From Algicola sp. (GTDB lineage: Bacteria > Bacteroidota > Bacteroidia > Flavobacteriales > Flavobacteriaceae): a DNA stretch of 46,021 nt. The translations under genes were made by a program, and so were the position numbers. Each line of letters opens with the position of its first letter. Position 1 is the first letter of the stretch. This document shows, one piece after another, positions 16,509-26,557 of the stretch. The stretch lies in contig JAAEZN010000004.1 of the NCBI GenBank assembly GCA_018222835.1, positions 9,527 through 55,547 on the forward strand. The letters are read 5' to 3'. The notes beneath the pieces are model-generated. The model saw only the letters and a program-made list of their open reading frames with translations. It was not told the origin of the DNA and ran no database searches.

Positions 16509-19500
16509 TTAATCATTGATTTTATAGACTTGTAGTTTATCGTTATTGAATACCGCTAACAAATATTTTTGATTGTTGATACTAATAGTTTGAAGGTGTC
16601 GAATGGATTTTTTGGTGAAATCCAAGCCCAACTGATTGCCCAACGTAATTTCGTTTTCACTTTTTAATAGAGCGCCTGGGAAAGAATCCAACCTACCATG
16701 ATAAGGTTTTACACCAAAATAATTTCCGCCGAGCAAAACCTCCGATTTTCCGTCACCATCAAAATCATCTACCAAAAACGACATAATGGGAGAAACTTGG
16801 AGATTGTTGGTAAAGGGTACAAAAACAAAAGTTCCGTTATCATTTCTCAGATATCCCGACTTTAGGGTGTTGACTTCAAGTTGAGTCGAGGCCTCCAGCG
16901 CTTCTTTCCCAAATATTTCTTCCATGGTACGCCCGGCAAACGATTTATAGGAGGTGTATTTCTTTTTAAGGAAAACCATTTGTGATGCCAGCCCATCCAA
17001 AGTTTCCAATGGGTAATATTTGCCGTTCTTTTCCATTGCTGTGACCGTTTCGGTCTGTCCGTTCTCGTCAAAATCATTGAAGAACAGTTTTATAGGATGT
17101 TCTTTGGATGCTTTGAACTTTGAATTTGTGCCCCAATTTCCGAGCAGATAATCCGTGTCGCCATCTGCGTCGATATCAAAAGCTTCGATAGCTTGCCAAA
17201 GTCCGGAAATATTTGGCTGCTCTACCTCGGTGAAAATGCCGTTTTGGTTCTTTAAGAATTTAGGAGACATCCATTCTCCAACAATTATAAGGTCGGTAAT
17301 GTTGTCGCCGTCAAAATCACTCCATATAGCATCGGTAACCATTCCTTTGGAATAAGCTTCAAAAGAAGAGTTCACTGTAAAGACACCATTCTGGTTTTCG
17401 AGCAAATAGGAACTGGCTGGAGCACCAAACTTTGCTGTAATGGTATGTCCTCCTATAAACACATCCAAATCTCCATCATTATCAAAATCAAAAGGTCGTA
17501 CTACGGATGAATTTTGGAACTTTTCCGGTAAGGCCGTTAGGCTAAAAACAGTGTCTTTTTTTAGGTAATATGTATCCAGTAAGGGACTTGCCTTTCCAAA
17601 AAAGTCACCACCCCCTGCACTCAAGATCAAATCATTTTTCCCATCATCGTTAAAGTCTGCAATTGCTGCCGAAATGTTTTCCTGAATGGAATCTTTTTGG
17701 AGGCTTTCAATTTTTTGGTCTATAAATATAGAATCTTGCTGAATATAGATTTTTGAGGATTTGTACTTGGAACCACCTAAGAAAATATCGTTTTTTCCAT
17801 CTCCGTTTAGGTCGCCAATGGCCATTGCCGGACCTCTATCGGAGATTTGGTAGGGAATCAGCTTTTCCCGGTTAAAGTCGGTATAGTTGTCCTCTACATG
17901 GGTATAATCCAACCCCAAATTGTTGGCTACGGGCTCAAAAAGCTGTTTTGAAGTCTTGTGCAACGAATTATAATCGAAAGGTTTGGTGTTCTCTGGTTTG
18001 ATGGTAATGGTTTGGTTGACAGGAACATCTCGTAAAACCTGATAGGTTTTGTTGGGCCAAATAATTTTTAGCGAATCGATTTGCTCTTCATCTTTATACC
18101 CAAAATGAATCATATGCTCTGACGATGCTTGGAAACCGCGGGTAGGGAAAAGTTCTTTGAACTGAAGCCCGCTCTTGGTATGGGAATACACTTTGGTCCC
18201 GATTCCGAATGCATTGTTTTTGGTGTATTGGAACCTTAGTTTGATGTAATTGCCCTTACCGTTCGTTTTATTGATGTAAAGGGATGCGGGTTGGCCAATA
18301 TTGTTCGTTACCAAATCCAAGTCGCCATCACCATCTAGGTCCGCCACAGCAGTTGCACCGGAAATTAAAGTGTCTTTGGTGATCCATTTATCCGACATGT
18401 CTTGATAGGATAGGTCTTTTCCTCCTTGGAACACATAATTATGAACATTGCCGGTCGGCATTAAAGCTAGGGCCTGCTGGTCCACTAGCTTGGTATTGTT
18501 TATTTTGTTCTGAATCTGTTCACTGGAAGCAAACTTGATAAAATCCAGGTCGTTAGGTCTTTTTGGAATACCGTTGGAAACAAATATATCTTGTAGGCCA
18601 TCTAAGTCGTAATCGCCAAAAAGTGCACTCCAACTCCAGTCCGTAGCTGCAATGCCACTCATTAAGGCCGTTTCCATAAAATTGCCATCAGGTTGGTTTA
18701 CGAACAACATATTTCTGGTAAACTGGTAATGATATCCGAAACGTTCTATCCGCATTTTTTGGGTTTGGATATTGTCATCTCCTTCGGAGGACTTTAGGGC
18801 TACTTCGTCCTCTGGCAACATGTCCAAAGAAAGTAAATCCGGCCTTCCATCGTTATTGATGTCAGCAACATCGTTCCCCATAGAAAATCTTGAGGTGTGA
18901 CCAAAGTACTTTTTTAAGCTTTCGGTAAAGGTGCCATCGCCGTTGTTTAGGTAATAGTAGTCGTCTTCATGAAAATCGTTCCCCACATAAATATCAGGGT
19001 ATCCATCTTGGTTAAAGTCCGCTATGGCCAAACCAAGGCCATAACCGTTTACTCCTCCATAAATTCCGGCTTCTTCGCTTACATCGGTAAAAGTTCCATT
19101 GTCGTTTCGTAAAAGTTTGTCGCCTGTTTCGTAACGGCGTTCGTACCGAAGATCAAAACGACCAAAAGAGTTTTGGGTGTGCACGGCATGGTTGAGGAGG
19201 TAGAGGTCCAGGTCGCCGTCCAAATCATAATCGAAAAAAGCTGCATTGGAACTGTAGGAATCGAAGTCCAGTCCGTATTTGGCCGCACTTTCGGTAAATG
19301 TGTTGTCCCCGTTGTTGATGTAGAGTTCGTTAAAGCCATTAAACCCATTTATGCCGACCACGGCACATACATAAATGTCCAGAAGTCCGTCCCCGTTCAC
19401 ATCTGCCATTGTTGTCCCAGTGTTCCAAGAACTGTTGCCCTCTACTCCTGCGGTAGCGGAAATATCCTCGAACTTTAGGTTGCCCTTGTTAAGGTATAGT

Positions 19501-19748
19501 TTGTTTTTGACCTGATTTCCTGTAAAGAAAATATCGGGCAGTCCATCATTGTTAATGTCCCCGACGGAAACCCCTCCTCCGTTATAAAAATAGAGGTAGT
19601 CCAAAATACTCAAATCATCGGTCGGGGTAAGGGTATTGGTAAACCCTACTCCCGTTTCTTGTGGACCGGGATTTTTAAATAGGCTCCCTTCCTTTTTACA
19701 AGAAACCAAAACGGCCAATGTAAATAATATGGATAGGGATCTATTCAT
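16509..19748 (-). CDS. FG-GAP/VCBS repeat lipoprotein with ASPIC/UnbV domain (third of three)
   Basis: The 1,079-residue protein has a lipoprotein signal ending LAVLVSCKKEG. It is built of many FG-GAP/VCBS-type beta-propeller repeats, visible as Asp-rich calcium-loop motifs such as VGDINNDGLPDIFFTGN, ADVNGDGLLDIYVC, FDYDLDGDLDLYLLN and DFNDDGKNDLIL. An ASPIC/UnbV domain lies near residues 510-580 (FPTRGFQASSEHMIHFG then DSLKIIWPN). The C-terminal part contains further propeller repeats and ends with a short beta-rich tail. No enzyme motif is visible; such propellers bind proteins or glycans. Its start overlaps the preceding paralogue by eight bases, so translation is probably coupled. The genes are diverged paralogues rather than recent copies. 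Confidence 0.9.
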   Translation of the reverse strand: MNRSLSILFTLAVLVSCKKEGSLFKNPGPQETGVGFTNTLTPTDDLSILDYLYFYNGGGVSVGDINNDGLPDIFFTGNQVKNKLYLNKGNLKFEDISATAGVEGNSSWNTGTTMADVNGDGLLDIYVCAVVGINGFNGFNELYINNGDNTFTESAAKYGLDFDSYSSNAAFFDYDLDGDLDLYLLNHAVHTQNSFGRFDLRYERRYETGDKLLRNDNGTFTDVSEEAGIYGGVNGYGLGLAIADFNQDGYPDIYVGNDFHEDDYYYLNNGDGTFTESLKKYFGHTSRFSMGNDVADINNDGRPDLLSLDMLPEDEVALKSSEGDDNIQTQKMRIERFGYHYQFTRNMLFVNQPDGNFMETALMSGIAATDWSWSALFGDYDLDGLQDIFVSNGIPKRPNDLDFIKFASSEQIQNKINNTKLVDQQALALMPTGNVHNYVFQGGKDLSYQDMSDKWITKDTLISGATAVADLDGDGDLDLVTNNIGQPASLYINKTNGKGNYIKLRFQYTKNNAFGIGTKVYSHTKSGLQFKELFPTRGFQASSEHMIHFGYKDEEQIDSLKIIWPNKTYQVLRDVPVNQTITIKPENTKPFDYNSLHKTSKQLFEPVANNLGLDYTHVEDNYTDFNREKLIPYQISDRGPAMAIGDLNGDGKNDIFLGGSKYKSSKIYIQQDSIFIDQKIESLQKDSIQENISAAIADFNDDGKNDLILSAGGGDFFGKASPLLDTYYLKKDTVFSLTALPEKFQNSSVVRPFDFDNDGDLDVFIGGHTITAKFGAPASSYLLENQNGVFTVNSSFEAYSKGMVTDAIWSDFDGDNITDLIIVGEWMSPKFLKNQNGIFTEVEQPNISGLWQAIEAFDIDADGDTDYLLGNWGTNSKFKASKEHPIKLFFNDFDENGQTETVTAMEKNGKYYPLETLDGLASQMVFLKKKYTSYKSFAGRTMEEIFGKEALEASTQLEVNTLKSGYLRNDNGTFVFVPFTNNLQVSPIMSFLVDDFDGDGKSEVLLGGNYFGVKPYHGRLDSFPGALLKSENEITLGNQLGLDFTKKSIRHLQTISINNQKYLLAVFNNDKLQVYKIND

Positions 19749-22700
19749 TTAGAGCGAAAATCTTTGGTTTATTGTTATTAATGGCGACAATCATAAAAAT
19801 TTTGCCGTTTTTATCCTTGAACTGCTTAAGGTATTTCACTTCTTCCTTTATTTTAAAACCGCTGGCCTCATAATCTTGCCAATCAAAATTTAGATTGCCA
19901 TCACCCAATAACAGATTTCCTTGGCTGGCATCCAATCGAGAAAATTGAGGCTTAAATTCATAGTTGTTACCTGCCATAATCAAATCTAAATTACCATCAT
20001 TGTTGACATCGGCACACATAATGTCACAAACGCAGGATAGTTGTACTCTTGGCGGCAAGTTTTTTATGGTGAATTTACCACCTCCTTCGTTTATAGCAAT
20101 TACCGAAGCAGAGGTTTCTACCTTTTTTACGATGGATTTATCCATAATTTCTTTGGGAAAAAGTTGATGAATGGTGCGATGTGCATAATCCGATGCTTTG
20201 AGATTTTGCTTCTTGAGTGAGGGCAATTGATCTGTAAGCTCTCTTTTTTGATGAATCGGATAGTCTCCGCCATTCTCTTGTATCGTCATAATCTGCTCGA
20301 TCGTGCCGTTGTTGTCATAATCGTTTATGTACAATTTCATGGGAGCATATTCGGTTGGCTTGTAATGCAGGTTAAGGCCCTGATTGCCCAAAATAAGGTC
20401 TTGATCTCCATCGCCATCTAGGTCGGCCGTTTCCACGGTATTCCACCACCCGTACAAACTGTCCAAAGAGGTGGTCATTTTGGTCAGTCTTCGGCCTGTG
20501 TTTTTATAGATTTTTGGTGTGTCCCATTCAGAGGTGACGATAAGGTCGTTTTTACCATCACCATCGATGTCCTCCCATTTGGAATCGGTCACCATTCCAG
20601 CATCTTTAAGGTCGTACGCCAAGCGTTCTGTAACATTGTTAAAGGTACCGTCTCCCATATTTTCGAGAAGCAGGTGGTCGGGAGAAATACCATAAACGCC
20701 AACAACGCTTCTTGATCCAATAAAAAGATCGATATCACCGTCGTTGTCATAATCGTAGGCGGAAATCGTGGAAATATTTTTAAATGTAGAGGGCAGTTCA
20801 TGTTCGGACCTTGAGAAGCTTCCGTTCCCATCATTTAAATATAGTCGTGCTTTATAGGTGCGTTCCATGTTTACCACATTCCCTCCGGAGCCTACCACTA
20901 GGTCAAGGTCTCCATCACCATCGGCATCAAAAAATGATGCAGCAACATCCTCAAATTCCTTGTCTTCTTCAAAAGCGGCTATTTTCTTGGAGGAGAGCTT
21001 TCCATCTCCTCTATGGATGTACAAAGTACCAGGCTGCCCTTTAGCTCCTCCGATATAAAAATCCTCGTTCCCATCGCCGTTAACATCGGCAACGGCCAAT
21101 GAAGGCCCTTCTTGTGAAATTTTGTGAGAGATAAGCCCTTCGTAGTCAAAATCGTTGTAATTATCTTCTTTGTGGGCTGAGACCACATCGGTATTTAATT
21201 CCTTCAGGAAGGATTTTATGGATTCTTTTTTGGGTAGGCTATAGATTTCTTTTGCATTGGCATGATCAATGGTGAAAACTTGATTTGCTTTTGTGTTTTC
21301 AAATTTTTGGGTCTGGTTGTCCGGCCAAATAACCCGAATGGAATCCAAGGCTTTGGTTTTGCCTAGGCCAAATGTCATATCGTACTGTACAGAGGACTGA
21401 AAACCTCTGGATGGTATCAATTCCTGATTTATAATATTTCCGTCAAAGTAGATTTTGGCCAAAGCGCCAATTCCAAATGGATTCGTTTTTGGCCCCTTAA
21501 ACTTTAGTTGGATATAGTTATGATCCAATTGGGAGTCGGTGTTGTTTTTATAGATAAAGGCCGGAGTGTTTACATTATTGATTACCAAATCCAAATCCCC
21601 ATCGTTGTCCAAATCTGCATAGGCGGCCCCATTGGAGCGGGAGGGAAGGTCAAAACCCCAATCTTTGCTTGCATTTTTAAAGGTGATGTCGCCATTGTTT
21701 CGGTATGCGTAATTGGGCTGTGGTTTTACAGGCATTCTGCTGATAATGGAATCTATGGATTCTTTTTTGCCAGTAAGTGCCATTTTTTGAACGATCTCGT
21801 TGGCAAAAAAGTCAACAAAGTCCAAATCCGTAAGATCGTGGTTAATGCCATTGGTTATAAATATGTCTTTTAGGCCATCGTTGTCCATATCGAACATCAA
21901 CCCTGCCCAGCTCCAGTCGGTTGCGTCGATCCCACTGTAGTAGGCAATTTCTGAGAAAGTGCCATTTCCGTTGTTGAGCTGTAAGGTGTTTTGAATGTAT
22001 TGTTGCCCAAAATCCTTACTTTTTTTAAGGTCAAAAATATTGTAGCCTTCAAATTCCATTACGGACTTTACACGAGATTCTTCTTCCGGTAGCATGTCCG
22101 TTATAAAAATATCGTTAAGGCCATCGTTATTGATGTCGGCCACATCAATACCCATGGCGGAAAGACTTAGATGTGACGTCCAGTCTTTGATTTCTTCTGA
22201 AAATGTACCGTCTTTTTGATTGATGTAGAGGTAATCTCTTTCATAGAAATCGTTGGATACATAAATATCCGGATATAGGTCACCGTTAAAATCTGTGACC
22301 ATTACACCAAGTCCAAAACCGATCAAGCTGCCATAAATGCCAGCTTCTTCACTAACATCTACAAATTTGCCATTATCGTTTCTTAGCAACATATCCCCAA
22401 CCCCTTTAAAGATGTCCGGAACACCTTCCCAATCTTGGGCCCTGACCTCACGCTGCTCGGCATAACCTAAACTGCTTACGGGGATATTGCTATTGTTCAA
22501 AATATATACATCTAAGTCGCCATCCTTGTCGTAGTCAAAAAAAGAAGCATGTGTGGTAAATCCGGTTTTAGCGAGATTGTATTCTTCCGCTTTTTCGGTA
22601 AATGTTAAATCCCCATTATTAATGTATAGATCGTTATCATGGTTGTTGCCTTCCATGTTCCCTGCATTACAGACATAAATATCCAACAACCCATCATTGT

Positions 22701-23088
22701 TTACATCGACCATAACCACGCCGGTGGACCACGGTTTATTGCCCAAAACTCCAGCTTTTTCCGAGATATCCTCAAACTGCATGTTGCCCTTGTTTAGATA
22801 TAACCTATTGGGCTCCATATTACCGGTAAGATAAATGTCCTGCAGGCCGTCGTTGTTGATATCGCCAATAGCCACACCACCACCATTATAAAAATTCCGG
22901 TACTTGAAAATATTAAAGTTTTTCTGGTTCTCTACTTTGTTGATAAACGTGATGCCCGTTTCCTCGGGTTCCAAAAGAGTAAATAGGGTTTGTGTGTTAT
23001 TTTCCTCTTTGGGCTCGATGCCTTCTTTGTTGTTACAGGAAACCAGGCCTATTAAAAGGAGAATTGTGGTTGTATATTTTAATTTCAT
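19741..23088 (-). CDS. FG-GAP/VCBS repeat lipoprotein with ASPIC/UnbV domain (second of three)
   Basis: The 1,115-residue paralogue of its two flanking genes has a lipoprotein signal (TTILLLIGLVSCNNKEG). It shows the same order: an N-terminal propeller beginning FYNGGGVAIGDINNDGLQD, repeated D-x-D/N-x-D-G-x-x-D loops (for example FDYDKDGDLDVYILN), an ASPIC/UnbV domain at about residues 535-605 (IPSRGFQSSVQYDMTFG, DSIRVIWPDN), then a second propeller set (DVNGDGNEDFYIGG, DIDGDGKNDLIVTS). It joins the upstream paralogue through an ATGA overlap (stop and start share 23085-23088) and the downstream one through eight bases. Likely anchored in the outer membrane; binding target unknown. Confidence 0.9.
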   Translation of the reverse strand: MKLKYTTTILLLIGLVSCNNKEGIEPKEENNTQTLFTLLEPEETGITFINKVENQKNFNIFKYRNFYNGGGVAIGDINNDGLQDIYLTGNMEPNRLYLNKGNMQFEDISEKAGVLGNKPWSTGVVMVDVNNDGLLDIYVCNAGNMEGNNHDNDLYINNGDLTFTEKAEEYNLAKTGFTTHASFFDYDKDGDLDVYILNNSNIPVSSLGYAEQREVRAQDWEGVPDIFKGVGDMLLRNDNGKFVDVSEEAGIYGSLIGFGLGVMVTDFNGDLYPDIYVSNDFYERDYLYINQKDGTFSEEIKDWTSHLSLSAMGIDVADINNDGLNDIFITDMLPEEESRVKSVMEFEGYNIFDLKKSKDFGQQYIQNTLQLNNGNGTFSEIAYYSGIDATDWSWAGLMFDMDNDGLKDIFITNGINHDLTDLDFVDFFANEIVQKMALTGKKESIDSIISRMPVKPQPNYAYRNNGDITFKNASKDWGFDLPSRSNGAAYADLDNDGDLDLVINNVNTPAFIYKNNTDSQLDHNYIQLKFKGPKTNPFGIGALAKIYFDGNIINQELIPSRGFQSSVQYDMTFGLGKTKALDSIRVIWPDNQTQKFENTKANQVFTIDHANAKEIYSLPKKESIKSFLKELNTDVVSAHKEDNYNDFDYEGLISHKISQEGPSLAVADVNGDGNEDFYIGGAKGQPGTLYIHRGDGKLSSKKIAAFEEDKEFEDVAASFFDADGDGDLDLVVGSGGNVVNMERTYKARLYLNDGNGSFSRSEHELPSTFKNISTISAYDYDNDGDIDLFIGSRSVVGVYGISPDHLLLENMGDGTFNNVTERLAYDLKDAGMVTDSKWEDIDGDGKNDLIVTSEWDTPKIYKNTGRRLTKMTTSLDSLYGWWNTVETADLDGDGDQDLILGNQGLNLHYKPTEYAPMKLYINDYDNNGTIEQIMTIQENGGDYPIHQKRELTDQLPSLKKQNLKASDYAHRTIHQLFPKEIMDKSIVKKVETSASVIAINEGGGKFTIKNLPPRVQLSCVCDIMCADVNNDGNLDLIMAGNNYEFKPQFSRLDASQGNLLLGDGNLNFDWQDYEASGFKIKEEVKYLKQFKDKNGKIFMIVAINNNKPKIFALNE

Positions 23089-26000
23089 TTATTGTTTTTT
23101 TTGACCAAAAAAATGGGAGCGTCATTGTTCATCGTAATGATGAATTCCGTGTTTCCGTTTCTATTGATTTTTTCAATTTTTCTGGCAGCACCGGAGATTC
23201 CCAGACTTTGCTTCCAACTAATATTTCCAAGCTCATTGTTCTGCAATAAAAATCCGTGTGAAGCATCCAATCTACCAAGTTGGGTACTTATCTCAAAATT
23301 ATTGCCGACCATTAATATTTCATTAATCTTTTCTTTACTGTTTTTTACCAAGAGGATATCATTAACTGTGGAGGATTGCACTAATTGAGGTAATTGTTTT
23401 AAAGTAAAATTGTTATTGCCGTCATTTTCAAAATAAGATGTGCCGAGCATGTACACTTTTCTTTTAGTTGCTTGTTCCAGCTTTTCCTCACTAAACAATT
23501 CTTCTAGAGATGCCTTGGCAAAGTCTTTGTAAAAGAGAAATTTCTTGTTTAAAAAAGGCATTTGTTTGGAGAGTTCGTCTTTAGAGGCAAAAGCGGTTTC
23601 TCGATTACCATGGAAATGCGTTACAACGGTTTCAATGGATCCGTTGTCATCGAAATCGTTAATGTAAAGCGTGATAGGTTTATCGATAGATGCTGAGAAT
23701 TTGGTGTTAAACCCCCAATTGCCGGCAAGGAGGTCTAGGTCACCATCATTATCCATGTCGGCAAGTTCTATGCAGTTCCACCAACCATGAGTCTTGGCGA
23801 GCCCATTATCTGTTTGAGGTAAAAGTTGTTTGCCGTTGTTTAGGTAGATGCTTATGGGAACCCAGTGGCCAACTGCAACAAGGTCGAGGAACCCATTGTT
23901 GTCAATATCTTTCCAGACGAAGTCCTTCGTATTGCCCAAAGATTGCAGACCTGGTGCGAATGCCGCGGTAATATCCTTAAAATTACCTTTGCCATCATTT
24001 TCCAAAAGAAATTGATTGCTACTTTCTCCAAATTTTGTTGGCACTGCATTTGAAGAGATAAAAAGGTCTAGGTCACCATCGTTATCCACGTCAATGGCGT
24101 CCACTTTGGATGCATTTACTTCAATTTGATCAAATACTTTTTCATCTTTGGTAAAGGCACCGTTGGTATTCCGGTATAGTCTAGGTTGAAGAGGTTTGCC
24201 AGTGGTAAATTCGTTCCCGCCGCTTACAACGATCAGGTCTATGTCGCCATCATTATCAATGTCAGCAAAAACTTGGTCAATATCTTCGTTTATTGCATCG
24301 ATTTTGAACAACTCGGATTGATGTTCGTTCAAGTTCCCATATTTATCTTGTAGATAAAGTTTTGATGCCTGCTTTTTCCCCCCACAAATAAAAATATCAT
24401 CCAAACCATCGTTGTTGATGTCGGACACGGCTACAGATGGACCTTCGTTGGAGTAGGCAAATGGTATAAGTGGGTTTCGGTCAAAATCCAAGCTAGGATA
24501 TTCCTTGTGCTTAAAATCTAGTGGTGAAGAAGATACTAAGTAGTCCGATGTGCTATTGGCTATAACTTCTTTAAAATAGTTGCCAGATGCATTGGTGTAG
24601 GAAACTTGTAAGACTTGATTGGCCTCTACCTTGTGCAATGTTTGGAACTTACCTTGAGGCCATATAATTTGAATGGAATCGATAATTGAATCCTTTCCAA
24701 TGCCGAAGTTTAGGCTATTATCTTTTGCGGACATAAATCCACGGGTCGCAATATTTTCTTGAACGGATTTGCCATTCTTGTTGTACACAATCACCTTTGC
24801 ACCAACACCAAATGTGTTTTTTGGACTTCCCTGAAACTTGACTTTCAAGAAGCTTCCTTGTTTTAGGGTGTTTTCCATTACAAAGGCTTCTTGGTTAACG
24901 TTGTTTACCACCAGGTCCAAATCACCGTCATTATCCAGGTCGGCATATACACATCCGTTACTGTAAGATGGTATTGGCGGCCCCCAATTCTTGGTTACAT
25001 TAATAAAATCTGCGCCTCCATTGTTTTTAAAAAAGTAGTTTTGCACCTTTTTTTTGGGTAGGCGGTCAATAAGTTCCATGTCCTTGTCCGATAACCCTCT
25101 CTCTATGTTTTGTTGAATTTCTTCATTAGAGATATAGTTGATGTAATCCATGTCGTTGGTTACACCTTGAATACCGTTCGAAATAAAAAGGTCTTTATAA
25201 CCGTCGTTATCATAATCTGCAAATAGGGCGCCCCAGGACCATTCTGTTGCATCTATGCCACTTAAATTGGCAATTTCCCCGAAATTTTCACCATCCAAAT
25301 TTAAATGGAGGGTGTTCTGCATATACTGCGGAGCAAAACCGTTTTTTAGAAATTGCTGATAGACAGGATAGGGGTGCTCCAACCCGGATGTTTTGTAGGT
25401 TTCCAAATCTTCGGGCAGCATATCCAAGGACAAAATATCAGTTAGCCCGTCGTTGTTGATATCGGAAATGTCATTGCCCATGGAAAAGTGAGTGGTGTGC
25501 CCTAGTTTTTTATCATCCGATGAAATAGTTTCTTTAAATGTACCGTCTTTTTGATTTATGTATAGGTAGTCGTTTTCGAAAAAGTCATTCCCAATATATA
25601 TATCGGGATAACCATCGTTGTTTATATCGCTTATGGCGAGTCCAAGACCGTATCCGATAGTGCCTTGAAAAATTCCTGCTTCTTTGGATACATTGGTGAA
25701 TTGACCATCATCATTTCTGAACAGGATATCCCCTGACATAGAATCCACTACTTTACGTTTGGCACCTTTTCCATAGGAGCGGTTGGGATTAACGGAGTGA
25801 TTCATTAGGTACATGTCCAAGTCTCCGTCCAGATCGTAATCAAAGAATGCTGCCTGTGTTGAATATCCAATAAAATCCAAACCATATTCTTGGGATCTTT
25901 CTTTAAATGTTGGAATCCCATCTTCATTATTTCCCTGATTGATGTAAAGTAGATTTTGACCTCGAATAGTTCCGTGATCGCCTACTTTGCAGATATATAG

Positions 26001-26399
26001 ATCTAACAGGCCATCATTGTTTACATCAGCGTGGGTTACCCCTGTGGTCCACCCGGAATCATTGCCAAGGTTGGATGCCAAAGTTGCATCTTTAAAGGTA
26101 AGGTTCCCTTGGTTTAGGTAAAATTTATCCTGTCCTTGATTTGATGTAAAGTATAGGTCGATTAGGCCATCACCATTAAAATCGCCTGCGGCTACTCCTG
26201 CGCCATTATAAAAATAGAGATAGTTTAAGATGTTGAGTTCTGGAGATTGAGAGAGACTGTTGGTAAAATTTATTCCTGTATGGCTGGACTCCTTTAGAAC
26301 AAACATGGTGTTCTCTTGGTTTTTACCACAACTTGATACGGTAAGTGCGATGCCAATAATAATCCAGAATAATCCTCTCATTTCTTTCTTCGGTAGCAA
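23085..26399 (-). CDS. FG-GAP/VCBS repeat lipoprotein with ASPIC/UnbV domain (first of three)
   Basis: The 1,104-residue protein has a lipoprotein signal with lipobox VSSC (about residue 24). The N-terminal propeller opens with YFYNGAGVAAGDFNGDGLID, and many Asp-rich loops follow (ADVNNDGLLDLYIC, FDYDLDGDLDMYLMN, DINNDGYPDIYIGN). The ASPIC/UnbV domain is near residues 525-600 (IATRGFMSAKDNSLNFG, DSIQIIWPQG). The last ~450 residues form a second repeat block. It is the first of the three on this strand, 158 bases after the susD stop, and a strong hairpin terminator lies in that gap. Its expression may therefore depend on read-through from susCD or on an unidentified promoter. Confidence 0.9.
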   Translation of the reverse strand: MLPKKEMRGLFWIIIGIALTVSSCGKNQENTMFVLKESSHTGINFTNSLSQSPELNILNYLYFYNGAGVAAGDFNGDGLIDLYFTSNQGQDKFYLNQGNLTFKDATLASNLGNDSGWTTGVTHADVNNDGLLDLYICKVGDHGTIRGQNLLYINQGNNEDGIPTFKERSQEYGLDFIGYSTQAAFFDYDLDGDLDMYLMNHSVNPNRSYGKGAKRKVVDSMSGDILFRNDDGQFTNVSKEAGIFQGTIGYGLGLAISDINNDGYPDIYIGNDFFENDYLYINQKDGTFKETISSDDKKLGHTTHFSMGNDISDINNDGLTDILSLDMLPEDLETYKTSGLEHPYPVYQQFLKNGFAPQYMQNTLHLNLDGENFGEIANLSGIDATEWSWGALFADYDNDGYKDLFISNGIQGVTNDMDYINYISNEEIQQNIERGLSDKDMELIDRLPKKKVQNYFFKNNGGADFINVTKNWGPPIPSYSNGCVYADLDNDGDLDLVVNNVNQEAFVMENTLKQGSFLKVKFQGSPKNTFGVGAKVIVYNKNGKSVQENIATRGFMSAKDNSLNFGIGKDSIIDSIQIIWPQGKFQTLHKVEANQVLQVSYTNASGNYFKEVIANSTSDYLVSSSPLDFKHKEYPSLDFDRNPLIPFAYSNEGPSVAVSDINNDGLDDIFICGGKKQASKLYLQDKYGNLNEHQSELFKIDAINEDIDQVFADIDNDGDIDLIVVSGGNEFTTGKPLQPRLYRNTNGAFTKDEKVFDQIEVNASKVDAIDVDNDGDLDLFISSNAVPTKFGESSNQFLLENDGKGNFKDITAAFAPGLQSLGNTKDFVWKDIDNNGFLDLVAVGHWVPISIYLNNGKQLLPQTDNGLAKTHGWWNCIELADMDNDGDLDLLAGNWGFNTKFSASIDKPITLYINDFDDNGSIETVVTHFHGNRETAFASKDELSKQMPFLNKKFLFYKDFAKASLEELFSEEKLEQATKRKVYMLGTSYFENDGNNNFTLKQLPQLVQSSTVNDILLVKNSKEKINEILMVGNNFEISTQLGRLDASHGFLLQNNELGNISWKQSLGISGAARKIEKINRNGNTEFIITMNNDAPIFLVKKNNK

Positions 26400-26502
26400 G
26401 GGGGTAAATTAAATAATTCGTTGGCAAGTAGGGGCATGTAATAGATTAATCTTTTTCTAAAGAAGAATTAATAATTGATTAATACGATTCAAGTTAAAAA
26501 GA

Positions 26503-26526
26503 AAAGACCACCGATCGGTGGTCTTT
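26503..26526 (-). terminator. Strong intrinsic terminator after susD
   Basis: A perfect 24-base palindrome (arms of 12 bases, AAAGACCACCGA and its complement) lies 32 bases beyond the susD stop. Read on the minus strand, the stem is followed by CTTTTT, as expected of a rho-independent terminator. It separates susCD from the three UnbV genes and could set a lower expression level for them. Because the stem is flanked by A-rich sequence on the other side, it is best suited to minus-strand transcripts. Confidence 0.82.
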
Positions 26527-26557
26527 CCATCTATAAAACAGCTTAAACTTTGGATTG

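Noticed and set aside
16509-26399. Direct-repeat array or CRISPR-like periodicity
   Set aside because: The periodic GAT/AAC-rich pattern (seen as ATC/GTT on the plus strand) is due to repeated Asp/Asn calcium loops in coding sequence; units vary in length and sequence.
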